DNA of 64,000 bases, from NCBI RefSeq assembly GCF_000014585.1, contig NC_008319.1, positions 1,860,001 through 1,924,000 on the forward strand. Reading direction: 5' to 3'. A model generated the notes under the pieces. It saw only the letters and a list, made by a program, of their open reading frames with translations, made no database searches and had not been told where the DNA came from. Numbering within the stretch: position 1 is the stretch's first letter; every line of letters begins with the position of its first letter. The stretch is from Synechococcus sp. CC9311 (GTDB lineage: Bacteria; Cyanobacteriota; Cyanobacteriia; PCC-6307; Cyanobiaceae). The translations under genes and the position numbers were made by a program. Positions 27,731 through 37,382 of this stretch are shown here, piece after piece.

Positions 27731-28744
27731 ATGTCCCTGATCGTGCTCGATCACCTGGAAAAGTCTTACGGGACGATTTCAGCGCTCAGGGACTTGAGCT
27801 TGCAAGTCCCTGAAGGATGTCTGTATGGCCTGCTGGGACCCAATGGTGCTGGCAAAACCACAACACTGAGAATTCTTGCCACTCTTCTGGCTCCAGATCT
27901 TGGCAATGTCCGCATTGCTGGCCTGGATGCCTTAAAAGACCAACGGGACGTTCGGCGCCTCATTGGATATGTCGCTCAAGAAGTAGCGATTGACAAAATC
28001 CTCACCGGGCGAGAGCTACTTGAGCTTCAAGGCGACCTCTATCACCTACGACCAAAGCAGAGGAACCAACGGATCGACGAACTGATTGAGATGTTGGGCA
28101 TGAATCCCTGGATCGATCGTCGATGTGGCACCTATTCAGGGGGCATGCGTCGTCGACTTGATTTAGCGGCAGGTCTCTTACATCGCCCCCAACTGCTCAT
28201 CCTCGACGAACCCACTGTCGGACTTGACATCGAAAGTCGAGCCGTGATTTGGAACGTGCTCCGTGACTTAAGAGACCAAGGCACAACGGTTTTGCTGAGC
28301 ACCCATTACCTCGAGGAAGTGGAAGCACTCGCAGATCGAATGGCAATTATTGATGCCGGAACAGTGATTGCGGAAGGCACACCGGACGAACTCAAGACAC
28401 GTCTTGGAGGTGATCGGGTCACCTTGCGTGTGCGTGAGTTCAGCAATGAGAAGGAAGCAGAGACGATTCGTGAGTTGCTTGAACCCCTTGATGGCGTTCA
28501 GAACATTGTGATTAATCGCTCGCAGGGCCATTCACTGAACCTTGTGGTGGATGGAGAACAGGTGCTTCCTCGCCTTCGTCTGTGTTTGGAAGAAGCAGGA
28601 CTTCCGGTGTTTGCCCTCGCCCAAAGCAGGCCCAGTCTGGACGATGTTTACCTTCAGGCCACAGGACGCACCCTGATGGATGCCGAGCTGGCTATTGCCG
28701 GTCAACGTGATTCCAAGCAAGAGCGCAAGCAAGCCATGAGGTAA
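27731..28744 (+). CDS. DrrA-type ABC exporter ATPase
   Basis: 337 residues from ATG 27731. Walker A is GPNGAGKTTT, the signature is YSGGMRRRLDLA, Walker B is LLILDEPTVGLD, and the H-loop is STHYLEE. A DUF4162-like C-terminal extension (about 240-310) is typical of daunorubicin-resistance-type exporters. It is followed after 38 bases by its probable permease. The pair lies directly after ctaB on the same strand and may be co-transcribed; the exported substrate is unknown. Confidence 0.88.
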   Translation: MSLIVLDHLEKSYGTISALRDLSLQVPEGCLYGLLGPNGAGKTTTLRILATLLAPDLGNVRIAGLDALKDQRDVRRLIGYVAQEVAIDKILTGRELLELQGDLYHLRPKQRNQRIDELIEMLGMNPWIDRRCGTYSGGMRRRLDLAAGLLHRPQLLILDEPTVGLDIESRAVIWNVLRDLRDQGTTVLLSTHYLEEVEALADRMAIIDAGTVIAEGTPDELKTRLGGDRVTLRVREFSNEKEAETIRELLEPLDGVQNIVINRSQGHSLNLVVDGEQVLPRLRLCLEEAGLPVFALAQSRPSLDDVYLQATGRTLMDAELAIAGQRDSKQERKQAMR

Positions 28745-28782
28745 CGACCTGCTTTCCCCCCTCCGATTTCCATCAGTGCGCT

Positions 28783-29640
28783 ATGACCACTCCCCTTCTC
28801 CAGATCGATACCAATCAAGAGTCCTCCCGAGGCGCTTTAACAGAGCTCATCCAGGAAACGACTGCTTTGACGCGTCGCCTGTTCGTACAGCTCAAACGTC
28901 GTCCCTCCACGCTGATTGCAGGCGTTCTTCAGCCACTGATCTGGTTGATTTTATTTGGAGCTCTGTTCTCTAAAGCTCCAGAGGGACTTTTGCCAGGTGG
29001 CATGAGCTATGGGCGTTTTCTGGGTGCTGGAGTCATTGTTTTCACAGCATTCAGCGGTGCACTCAATGCAGGACTTCCGGTCATGTTTGACCGCGAATTT
29101 GGATTTCTCAATCGACTTCTTGTTGCGCCATTAAGAAGTCGAAGTTCGATTGTCTTCGCTTCGGTGATTTACATCACCACATTGAGCCTCGTACAGAGTT
29201 TGGCGATCATGCTTACAGCGGCCTTGCTCGGCTATGGATGGCCTGGAACTGGTGGACTCCTGCTCGTTCTGTTCACCCTTTTGCTTCTGGTGTTTGCCGT
29301 TACAGCCTTAAGTCTGGGTTTGGCCTTTGCATTGCCTGGTCACATTGAGTTGATTGCTGTGATTTTTGTCGCCAATCTTCCTCTGCTTTTTGCAAGCACC
29401 GCATTAGCACCTCTCAGCTTTATGCCTGTGTGGATGGGCTGGCTAGCAGCCCTAAATCCCCTTACCTTCGCGATAGAACCAATTCGAGCGGCCTATGCAG
29501 GCCCTCTCGATCTTTCGCTGGTTCTCTTGGACGCACCCTATGGGTCAGTCACAGGACAGACCTGCTTGTTGGTCTTGACCGTGCTCACCGTGGGGCTGTT
29601 TCTCCTCATCCGACCACTGCTCAACCGCAAACTCTCTTGA
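28783..29640 (+). CDS. ABC-2 type permease (DrrB-like)
   Basis: 285 residues, six helices. LFVQLKRRPSTLIAGVLQPLIWLILFGALF is the typical ABC-2 N-terminal helix, and later come MFDREFGFLNRLLVAPLRSRS and LAFALPGHIELIAVIFVANLPLLFAS. It partners with the ATPase just upstream to form a predicted homodimeric-permease exporter. A gene for a small hypothetical protein starts five bases after its stop. Confidence 0.87.
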   Translation: MTTPLLQIDTNQESSRGALTELIQETTALTRRLFVQLKRRPSTLIAGVLQPLIWLILFGALFSKAPEGLLPGGMSYGRFLGAGVIVFTAFSGALNAGLPVMFDREFGFLNRLLVAPLRSRSSIVFASVIYITTLSLVQSLAIMLTAALLGYGWPGTGGLLLVLFTLLLLVFAVTALSLGLAFALPGHIELIAVIFVANLPLLFASTALAPLSFMPVWMGWLAALNPLTFAIEPIRAAYAGPLDLSLVLLDAPYGSVTGQTCLLVLTVLTVGLFLLIRPLLNRKLS

Positions 29641-29644
29641 TTCC

Positions 29645-30094
29645 GTGTCTGTCTCTTCGTTTCAGCCCCTGAACCCCCGCCAACTGGACCTGCAACGTCG
29701 CTTGCTTGTCGCCAATGAATTAAGAGACCCCTCCCTTATTGCGCAACTAGAGCTGCAGTGGGTGCATCGCTATGGGGTGACCTCTCTTCCCAAGCGAACA
29801 GAAGAACCCTCCCCAGATGCTCTCCCCTCTACCCCGAGTTCAGAACTGGAGCCAAACATCCAGCCCCTCTCTCCGGTTAGCGATCAACAGGCCGAGACTG
29901 AGGCACGGGTCTTGCAAGTGGCACCACCCCTACCGATTGACTCCAATGATGAGGCTGAGGTGATTGAAGATCTGGCTGATCGTTCTTCAAATCCGCCACT
30001 CGCAATCGAGCCGCCACCGATCGCACTTGGTGCGCAGCGCTTTCGTCGCTGGATGGTGGCAGCTTCAGCAATCCAAGATCTGCAGGCATCCTGA
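29645..30094 (+). CDS. Conserved-looking hypothetical protein
   Basis: 149 residues starting at GTG 29645, not recognised. The N-terminal ~40 residues (QPLNPRQLDLQRRLLVANELRDPSLIAQLELQWVHRYG) look helical. They are followed by a Pro/Ser/Glu-rich variable linker (45-125) and a short C-terminal helix (RFRRWMVAASAIQDLQAS). No membrane segment or signal. It is spaced five bases from both the ABC permease and the NanE-like gene, so it is part of that transcription unit. Confidence 0.65.
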   Translation: MSVSSFQPLNPRQLDLQRRLLVANELRDPSLIAQLELQWVHRYGVTSLPKRTEEPSPDALPSTPSSELEPNIQPLSPVSDQQAETEARVLQVAPPLPIDSNDEAEVIEDLADRSSNPPLAIEPPPIALGAQRFRRWMVAASAIQDLQAS

Positions 30095-30099
30095 GGACC

Positions 30100-30801
30100 A
30101 TGCCCATTCCATCCCGCACCCAGCTTGAGGGTGGTCTGATCGTGTCCGTTCAGGCTCCGGAAGGATCACCCATGCGGCATCCCGATGTGATCGCGGCCAT
30201 GGCTGAAGCCAGTCTTCGCAATGGAGCAACGGGTGTGCGCCTCGAGAGCCCAGAGCACATTCGAGCTGTACGCAACCGCTGCCCTGACGCTCTGATCATT
30301 GGCCTGTGGAAGCGCACATTTCCAGATAGCTCTGTCTACATCACACCCCGCTGGAATGACATTCAAACGGTCTGGGCAGCCGGTGCTGACGTCATCGCCC
30401 TCGATGCCACGGCCCGCCCAAGGCCAGATAGGGAAGACCTTGCGGAACTGATTCAAAGGTCGAAGGAAGACCTAGGGGCACCACTCATGGCCGATGTGGA
30501 CTCCATCGAAAACGGCTTGATTGCGGCATCACTGGGATGCGAATGGGTGGGCACCACTCTGTATGGATACACAGAGCAGACAGCACAGCTCACTCCCCCT
30601 GGCTACGGCTTGATCTCTCCTCTAAGAGATCAACTTCCCGACCAGGTGACCTTGATTTGCGAGGGGGGCATTCAATCACCTGATTCAGCGCTCCAAGCCC
30701 TTGGGAATGGAGCCGATCTTGTGGTCGTCGGCACGGCGATTACTGGCGTCGATCTCCAGGTGGCCAAGTACCTCAGGACCCTGAAGAGGCAGAGTGGGTG
30801 A
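30100..30801 (+). CDS. nanE: N-acetylmannosamine-6-phosphate 2-epimerase (NanE-like)
   Basis: TIM-barrel enzyme predicted to interconvert ManNAc-6-P and GlcNAc-6-P. 233 residues. Family features are GGLIVSVQAPEGSPM at the N-terminus, GATGVRLESPEHI, ITPRWNDI, GADVIALDATARPRP, LMADVDSIENG, GCEWVGTTLYGYT and the phosphate-binding end (EGGIQSPDSALQALGNGADLVVVGTAI). No other sialic-acid catabolic gene is in the window, so the physiological role may be amino-sugar recycling. Confidence 0.88.
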   Translation: MPIPSRTQLEGGLIVSVQAPEGSPMRHPDVIAAMAEASLRNGATGVRLESPEHIRAVRNRCPDALIIGLWKRTFPDSSVYITPRWNDIQTVWAAGADVIALDATARPRPDREDLAELIQRSKEDLGAPLMADVDSIENGLIAASLGCEWVGTTLYGYTEQTAQLTPPGYGLISPLRDQLPDQVTLICEGGIQSPDSALQALGNGADLVVVGTAITGVDLQVAKYLRTLKRQSG

Positions 30802-30819
30802 GTCTCACAAGACTCGGGC

Positions 30820-31002
30820 ATGTTGCTGAAATTTGCTTTTCCTGTTGTGCTCAGCGGAGCCTTCTTCGCTCTACCAATCGCAGGGTTGCCGATGACAGAA
30901 CTACAGGCGCTTAATCGAGAGTTGGGGAGACTGTGCAGTGAACCTCCCCGCGAAGCCTTATCGGTGTGTCGAATCCACGCGCGACTGGTGGGATCCCTTT
31001 AA
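30820..31002 (+). CDS. Small putative secreted protein
   Basis: 60 residues, unrecognised. MLLKFAFPVVLSGAFFALPIAG resembles a signal peptide or a single helix, followed by a short segment with two cysteines (LCSEPPREALSVCRIHARLV) that could form a disulfide outside the cytoplasm. It follows the NanE-like gene by 18 bases. Its last codons and stop lie within the GGGATCCC inverted repeat. Short length keeps confidence moderate. Confidence 0.5.
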   Translation: MLLKFAFPVVLSGAFFALPIAGLPMTELQALNRELGRLCSEPPREALSVCRIHARLVGSL

Positions 31003-31024
31003 GGGGATCCCCATTCCGCGGAAT
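30990..31024. repeat. Two adjacent palindromes at the groEL 3' end
   Basis: GGGATCCC (30990-30997), a six-base spacer, then GGGATCCC (31004-31011) gives a perfect eight-base stem. Immediately beyond is the 12-base palindrome ATTCCGCGGAAT (31013-31024), which ends at the last base of the groEL stop codon. The pair lies between the convergent small ORF and groEL and probably acts as a bidirectional end signal, though no T-tract follows on either strand. Confidence 0.5.
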
Positions 31025-32685
31025 TACATCATTCCCATGCCGCCCATGCCGCCCATGGGATCCATACCACCCATGCCGCCCATAGGATCACCACCGCCAC
31101 CTGCAGGCGCAGGAGGCTCAGGCTTATCTGCCACGACAACTTCAGTGGTTACCACCAAAGATGCAATCGAGACCGCATCCTGAAGCGCAAGACGAACCAC
31201 CTTGGATGCATCCAGAATTCCAGCATTCATGAGGTCTTCGAAGTTGCCAGTGAGAGCGTTGAATCCCTCTCCGCTATTGCGAACGCGATCCACCACCACG
31301 TCACCGTTTGAACCGGCATTTTCAGCGATCTGACGCAGGGGGGCGCTCAGGGCACGCTGAACGATTTCGACGCCAGTCTTTTGATCACCTTCCAGCCCAG
31401 AGGTCAGGGCATCGAGTTCTGCAGAAATATGCAGAAGGGTTGATCCACCTCCAGCAACAATGCCTTCCTCCACAGCTGCACGGGTGGCATTCAAAGCATC
31501 CTCAATACGTAGCTTGCGGTTTTTGAGCTCCGTCTCTGTCGGGGCGCCAACCTTGATAACGGCCACGCCTCCAGCAAGCTTCGCGATGCGCTCGTTGAGT
31601 TTCTCTTGGTCGTATTCCGAATCCGTGTTGTCGAGCTCACGCTTGATTGAAGCAACGCGGGCACTGACGGCCTCTTTGCTGTCATCGCTCGCCACGATCG
31701 TGGTGCTGTCCTTGCTGATCGTGATCCGGCGTGCCCGTCCCAGGTCTTCCATCGTCACCTTGTCGAGGGTCATCGCCCTGTCTTCGCTGATGACTTGACC
31801 GCCAGTAAGAACAGCGATGTCGGCAAGAGCCGCTTTACGCCGCTCGCCAAACGATGGAGCACGCACGGCAGCCACCTGCAGCACCCCTCGGTTCTTGTTC
31901 ACAACCAGAGTTGCTAGGGCTTCGCCATCCACTTCTTCAGCCAAAATCACCAAGGGTGATCCTGATTTCTGAACCGTTTCCAGCACAGGGACCAAGTCAG
32001 TCACCGAGCTGATCTTGCGGTCGGTGAGAAGCAGTAACGCATTCTCAAATTCGCAGATCTGACGATCACCGTCGGTGACGAAATAGGGAGAGCTGTAGCC
32101 GCGATCGAAGGCCATGCCTTCAGTGACTTCAAGCTCAGTAGCCAGAGACTTGGACTCCTCAACAGTGATCACACCGTCAAAACTCACCCTGTCCATGGCC
32201 TCAGCCACCATGCGACCCACCTCCTCATCTCCGCCTGAACTCACCGTGGCAACCTGGCGAATCGCATCACCGCTTACGGACTGACTGCGTTGATTCAGGC
32301 TCGCGACCACAGCCGCCACAGCTTTTTCCATCCCTCGGCGCAGTTCGATTGGGCTAGCACCAGCAGCTGTATTGCGAAGCCCCTCTTCCACCATCGCTTG
32401 GGCGAGCACGGTGGCAGTCGTGGTGCCATCGCCAGCTTTGTCCTTGGTCTTCGACGCCACCTGCTGGATCAGCTTGGCCCCAATGTTTTCGAACGGATCT
32501 GCAAGTTCAATTTCCTTGGCGATCGTGTCACCGTCATTAACGATGTCGGGCGAGCCGTAGGACTTCTCGAGCACCACGTTGCGGCCACGAGGTCCGATCG
32601 TGACCCGAACGGCATCAGCAAGGGCATTCATGCCTCGCTCGAGAGACTCGCGTGATTCGTTCGAGAAGCTGAGAAGTTTGGCCAT
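31024..32685 (-). CDS. groL: Chaperonin GroEL (orphan, not linked to groES)
   Basis: 60-kDa chaperonin subunit, 553 residues, which folds proteins in the cytoplasm. Motifs include [29 protein letters not shown] and the ATP-site [12 protein letters not shown]. The C-terminus is a Gly-Met tail with repeated GGM units. No groES gene or CIRCE repeat lies upstream (32686-32803), which suggests the second, groES-independent cyanobacterial copy (GroEL2 type) rather than the groESL operon member. Confidence 0.95.
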   Translation of the reverse strand: MAKLLSFSNESRESLERGMNALADAVRVTIGPRGRNVVLEKSYGSPDIVNDGDTIAKEIELADPFENIGAKLIQQVASKTKDKAGDGTTTATVLAQAMVEEGLRNTAAGASPIELRRGMEKAVAAVVASLNQRSQSVSGDAIRQVATVSSGGDEEVGRMVAEAMDRVSFDGVITVEESKSLATELEVTEGMAFDRGYSSPYFVTDGDRQICEFENALLLLTDRKISSVTDLVPVLETVQKSGSPLVILAEEVDGEALATLVVNKNRGVLQVAAVRAPSFGERRKAALADIAVLTGGQVISEDRAMTLDKVTMEDLGRARRITISKDSTTIVASDDSKEAVSARVASIKRELDNTDSEYDQEKLNERIAKLAGGVAVIKVGAPTETELKNRKLRIEDALNATRAAVEEGIVAGGGSTLLHISAELDALTSGLEGDQKTGVEIVQRALSAPLRQIAENAGSNGDVVVDRVRNSGEGFNALTGNFEDLMNAGILDASKVVRLALQDAVSIASLVVTTEVVVADKPEPPAPAGGGGDPMGGMGGMDPMGGMGGMGMM

Positions 32686-32803
32686 AGTTTCAGGGACCCA
32701 AAGGGCAATCCCTTCCAGCGTCTACGACTACCCTCTCCTCTCGGAAGTGGGGAAAGCCGAATCCATCGGCCAACGGCGCAAAGGGTCTGGTTAAGGTTTG
32801 AAG

Positions 32804-32980
32804 ATGAAGGAATCCGGGGCGCTGTTCTTCGTTTTCATGGCTGCAATGGCTGCAACCATGACATTGGTCTACGTACCACTGCGCATCTATCTCACGGCCA
32901 CGGACCGCAGTCGGAGATTGAAGTTGCTTCAGCGCATTCGCCGCTTAAGAGAGGAGCTTGGTCAGCCCCTTCAGAGCTGA
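32804..32980 (+). CDS. Small single-pass membrane protein
   Basis: 58 residues from ATG 32804 (an in-frame TTG at 32798 would add two). One hydrophobic helix (ALFFVFMAAMAATMTLVYVPLRIYL) is followed by a strongly basic amphipathic tail (DRSRRLKLLQRIRRLREELGQ). An AAGG precedes the start. It is divergent from groEL and convergent with fabG, only four bases apart. Not recognised; the arrangement suggests a membrane protein with a cytoplasmic positively charged helix. Confidence 0.6.
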   Translation: MKESGALFFVFMAAMAATMTLVYVPLRIYLTATDRSRRLKLLQRIRRLREELGQPLQS

Positions 32981-32983
32981 CAT

Positions 32984-33775
<792 letters not shown>

Positions 33776-33800
33776 TGGCCCTTTCAGTCATCAAGGACAG

Positions 33801-34907
33801 CTAAGTGCGCCGCATGGTTTCAATTGTGTCGATGGCATCACCCAACAAATTGCGGAATAGCTCCAACTGCTTCTGGCTCCCCATCACCACAAGAAGTTGA
33901 CCAGGACCCAGCAGCTCTTCCCCGCTGGGATTTCCCTTCAATGAACTGCCGTCACGGATGGCCAGAACCATGGCCCCACTTCGGCGGCCCAGCTGGAGCT
34001 CCGACAAGCTCTTGCTGGCCAAGTGACCAACAAGCAAGGGATCACGACTTAACCGAAATTCTTCAATTTCAAATTCCGACCCAGATAACAAATCCATGAA
34101 GTCCACCGCCAAGGGCCTCAGAGCTGTTGCTGCCATCACCCTTCCCCCAGCGACATAAGGACTCACCACAACCGTGGCTCCAGCGAGTTCGAGTTTTGCT
34201 GCTGCTTCCTCGCTATCGGCTCGAGCGATTAACCGGCATCCAGGCTCTAAGCCTCGAGCGCTGAGCGTGACATACAGATTGGCAGCATCACTGGGCAAGG
34301 CCGCCACCAAGCTGCGACAGCGATGAAGTCCAGCCTCTAAAAGAGTTTCATCGAGGGTGGCATCAGCCTGCAGCACAGGTAAACCGCGTTCCTCAGCCGC
34401 CTGTCGCCGAGCAGAATCCATCTCCACCACAAGCACAGGAACGGTCTCCAGGAGCAGCTGTTCAGCAATCTCCCGACCAATGCGGCCATACCCGCAGAGA
34501 ATCACATGGTTCTGCATACGCCGTAAGTTTCGGCGAAATCTCAACTCCCGCAATTGACGGAAGTATCCGGATTCTGTCAGGCCAAGAACCTTTTGAATCG
34601 AGAGCTGCACCACAACGATGCCTCCTGCCACGATCAAAACCGTCACCAGCCGCCCGGCCTGGGAGAGCGGTTCCACTTCTCCATAACCAATGGTGCTGAT
34701 TGTGATCAGCACCATCCACAAGCAATCACCCCAATCCCATCCCTCCGTGATCCGATAACCAATCGCTCCGCCCAAGATCACGATGGCCAGGGCAACGACA
34801 GGTAACAGCCATGGCCTTGCCAGCTGGCCTAGCTGAGGGCGGTAAAACTGCAAGGGATAGCGCTGAAGCCGACGGCGTTGTTTCGACCTCCGTCGTGGCC
34901 TCTTCAT
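33801..34907 (-). CDS. Potassium channel with RCK/TrkA domains
   Basis: 368 residues. A basic N-terminus is followed by two helices flanking a pore loop; ITISTIGYGEVEPLS carries the selectivity filter TIGYGE. The cytoplasmic RCK part has the Rossmann motif HVILCGYGRIGREIAEQLL and ligand-site acidic residues (VEMDSARR). A C-terminal TrkA-C-like domain lies at about 280-355. It is likely a ligand-gated K+ channel of the MthK/Kch type. Its ATG shares a base with the stop of the upstream GT9 gene (TGATG). Confidence 0.9.
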   Translation of the reverse strand: MKRPRRRSKQRRRLQRYPLQFYRPQLGQLARPWLLPVVALAIVILGGAIGYRITEGWDWGDCLWMVLITISTIGYGEVEPLSQAGRLVTVLIVAGGIVVVQLSIQKVLGLTESGYFRQLRELRFRRNLRRMQNHVILCGYGRIGREIAEQLLLETVPVLVVEMDSARRQAAEERGLPVLQADATLDETLLEAGLHRCRSLVAALPSDAANLYVTLSARGLEPGCRLIARADSEEAAAKLELAGATVVVSPYVAGGRVMAATALRPLAVDFMDLLSGSEFEIEEFRLSRDPLLVGHLASKSLSELQLGRRSGAMVLAIRDGSSLKGNPSGEELLGPGQLLVVMGSQKQLELFRNLLGDAIDTIETMRRT

Positions 34908-35737
34908 CAGAAGCCCATCGCCTCCAATACATCAGCTTCTGAGAGAGAGCGGAGATCATCATTGCCGAGATGCCGAATCACATCCCGCTCAGGCAGTTGA
35001 TCGTCAGACAGTCCGAGTGCAACCAACGGCACCCCGCAAAACGTTGCCAACAGACTGGTCTCAGGACAACTGGTCAACACCACATCTGCACAGGCAATCT
35101 GTGCTGCTCTCTCTGAAAGCGGGCTGTTGTCACGCAGATGAATGGTTCGCAAACCGGGAAGCTTGTCCTTGATCGTGAGTGGTAATTGCTTCCAGCGTTC
35201 TGCTGGCCAATCTCCCTTTGTTGCAGCTGGTTGAAGCAATAACAGAGGCCCATCTCCCTGCGGCTGCCGTTCGCGGGCGCTGTTCATCAGCGCTGCGGGC
35301 AAGCTGATCCGGAAGGCCTCGGCATCCAGGCTGAGACCGAGCGGAGCAATGAATCCAGAGCAACGTTGCGCACTCCAGCCGCCAGCCTTGCTGGCCTCAG
35401 CCGTCGAAGCAAATCCAGCTTCTGCAACCCGCGTTGGGATATGGCTCATCGAGAGCATCAAGTTCACCTGACGTCCCTCAGCAAAATTGAGGCAAACCTG
35501 GAAATCAGGTTCTCGAACAGAGCCAAGAAGATTGGCCCAATCGGCCATAGTCAGATTTGCAGAAAAATCAAAGGGAATGATCTTTTCAACCGAGGGCAGC
35601 AAGGTCCACAGCGATCGGTAGCCAGGGGAACAGGCCACCTGGATGGAGGCCCCAAGCTCGTTGGCACAGGCTGCTATCGCAGGCATACGCTCAAGCTGCT
35701 GTTGAGCTGTTCCTGGGCTTAAAACGAGAACGCGCAT
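34907..35737 (-). CDS. Glycosyltransferase family 9 (heptosyltransferase-like)
   Basis: 276 residues from ATG 35737 (MRVLVLSPGTAQQQLERMPA). A GT-B fold is suggested by the N-terminal SPGTAQQQLERMPAI, the central LLLLQPAATKGDWPAERWKQL (the nucleotide-site motif of ADP-heptose transferases) and ADVVLTSCPETSLLATFCGVPLVAL. It is shorter than E. coli WaaC/F. It probably acts in lipopolysaccharide or other envelope sugar assembly. It is coupled to the K+ channel gene by a one-base overlap and divergent from ispD. Confidence 0.78.
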   Translation of the reverse strand: MRVLVLSPGTAQQQLERMPAIAACANELGASIQVACSPGYRSLWTLLPSVEKIIPFDFSANLTMADWANLLGSVREPDFQVCLNFAEGRQVNLMLSMSHIPTRVAEAGFASTAEASKAGGWSAQRCSGFIAPLGLSLDAEAFRISLPAALMNSARERQPQGDGPLLLLQPAATKGDWPAERWKQLPLTIKDKLPGLRTIHLRDNSPLSERAAQIACADVVLTSCPETSLLATFCGVPLVALGLSDDQLPERDVIRHLGNDDLRSLSEADVLEAMGF

Positions 35738-35809
35738 GAAACAACAGCACAATTGGTGCGATTTGATTGTATGGAGGCCATTTCAGGTTGCTAGGAACAG
35801 GAGTCGCTT

Positions 35810-36487
35810 ATGCATCTGTTGATCGCAGCCGCCGGTAGTGGGCGGCGGATGGGGGCGACCCGCAACAAGCTGTTGCTGCCTCTGTCTGGACAACCCGTTC
35901 TGGCATGGACATTGCAAGCAGCTCTTGAAGCTGAGTCGATCCATTGGATCGGAATCATTGGTCAGGAGATTGACCGTTCCGAGATTCTCACTCTCGTGGA
36001 AGGCGCTCCCAAACCCGTCGCTTGGATTACCGGCGGAGACAGTCGTCAGGAGTCAGTCTCACGGGGGCTGGCAGGACTGCCAGACACAGCACAACATGTG
36101 CTCATCCATGACGGGGCCCGCTGTCTCGCATCCCCCCACTTATTTAACCGCTGTTCAGATGCCGTTCGTAGCGGCAAGGCGGTGATTGCTGCGACCCCTG
36201 TGACCGACACGATCAAACGCGTTGATGCATCAGGCTTGATCACAGCGACTCCGAATCGCGCAGAGCTGTGGGCGGCTCAAACTCCACAGGCTTTTTCCGT
36301 GGATGAACTCCGCCAGGGTCATCGTGAAGCGCATGCTTGCGGCTGGACTGTCACCGATGACGCTTCTCTTTATGAGCGCTTGGGATGGCCAGTCAACGTT
36401 CTTGATGCTGGTCCCTCCAATATCAAAGTCACAACCCCTTTTGATCTCACTGTGGCCGCAGCGGTGCTGGCAGAACGCCTGGGTTAG
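35810..36487 (+). CDS. ispD: 2-C-methyl-D-erythritol 4-phosphate cytidylyltransferase
   Basis: Third step of the MEP isoprenoid pathway, feeding carotenoids, phytol and quinones. 225 residues. [27 protein letters not shown] is the CTP-binding N-terminus. [13 protein letters not shown] holds the catalytic-site Asp, and TPQAF and [11 protein letters not shown] are conserved. The last 41 bases overlap the convergent LD-carboxypeptidase gene. Confidence 0.95.
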
Positions 36488-37382
36488 CACCCACGCTCAA
36501 AACACCATGATCACCATCAAGGGTGGCGATCGCGCCAACTGGTAAGGCTGCATTTCCTCCCGGGCCGTGCCCCACAAGCAGATTTGCCACCACGGGAATC
36601 CCTAAGTCAGCGGTGCGCTCTCGCAACACCTCGTCCAAGCTGAATCCACCAGAATCCGACCCGTCATCGCAGCCAAGGAATCGACCGAATCCAAGACCTG
36701 AAAGCGATTGGAGCAGACCTGCTAATCGCCACTGCGTGAGCATGCGATCAATCCGATAGGGGGCTTCGCCGATGTCTTCAATGACCAACACAACTCCCTT
36801 TAGGTCTGGCAGAAAAGGAGTCCCAATCAAATGGGAAGCCACCGTTAAATTCAGAGTTAACAATGGACCGACAGCCACGCCTCTCCGCCAGGGCACCCCT
36901 TGAAGATCCAGCAGAGGATGGCCAAAGAGAACGTTGTGCAGTCGCCGCTGGCTCCACTCGGGTTCATCGGCGAGGGTTGTGATTAAGGGCCCATGGACCC
37001 CACCGCTCACACCTGCTGCCATTCGAGCGCAGAGCAGTGCAGTCACGTCCGAGAAACCCAGCAACCATCCTGGCTGCCAAGCAAAAGGTTGCTCCAAAAG
37101 CCTGGCAGCGCCCCAGCCACCGCGAGCACAGGCCAAGAGGGATGCATGGGGAACCGATTGGAAATCACCCCGACGCTCGTCATCCCGTCCAGCCAGATAC
37201 CCCCAGCGCCGTTGGCTGATGAAATCCGGACGGATCCGCAATCCCCAGCTGCTCAGTATCGAGATCCCTCGCAAAAGGTTGTCAGTGTTGTCAAGCGCAG
37301 AGCTGGCGGCCACGACGGCCACCTCATCACCACTCTGAAGAGGGGAAAGCAACAACTCAGACCTCTCTGTGTTGGGCATCAT
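36447..37382 (-). CDS. ldcA: LD-carboxypeptidase (S66 family)
   Basis: Serine peptidase that trims the terminal D-Ala from murein tetrapeptides during cell-wall recycling. 311 residues. [13 protein letters not shown] opens the N-domain. The nucleophile is the Ser of [11 protein letters not shown] (about residue 115). The Glu/His partners lie in the C-terminal domain around [16 protein letters not shown] and a late [13 protein letters not shown]. Its start overlaps the upstream ubiA stop by four bases, and its end overlaps ispD by 41 bases on the opposite strand. Confidence 0.88.
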
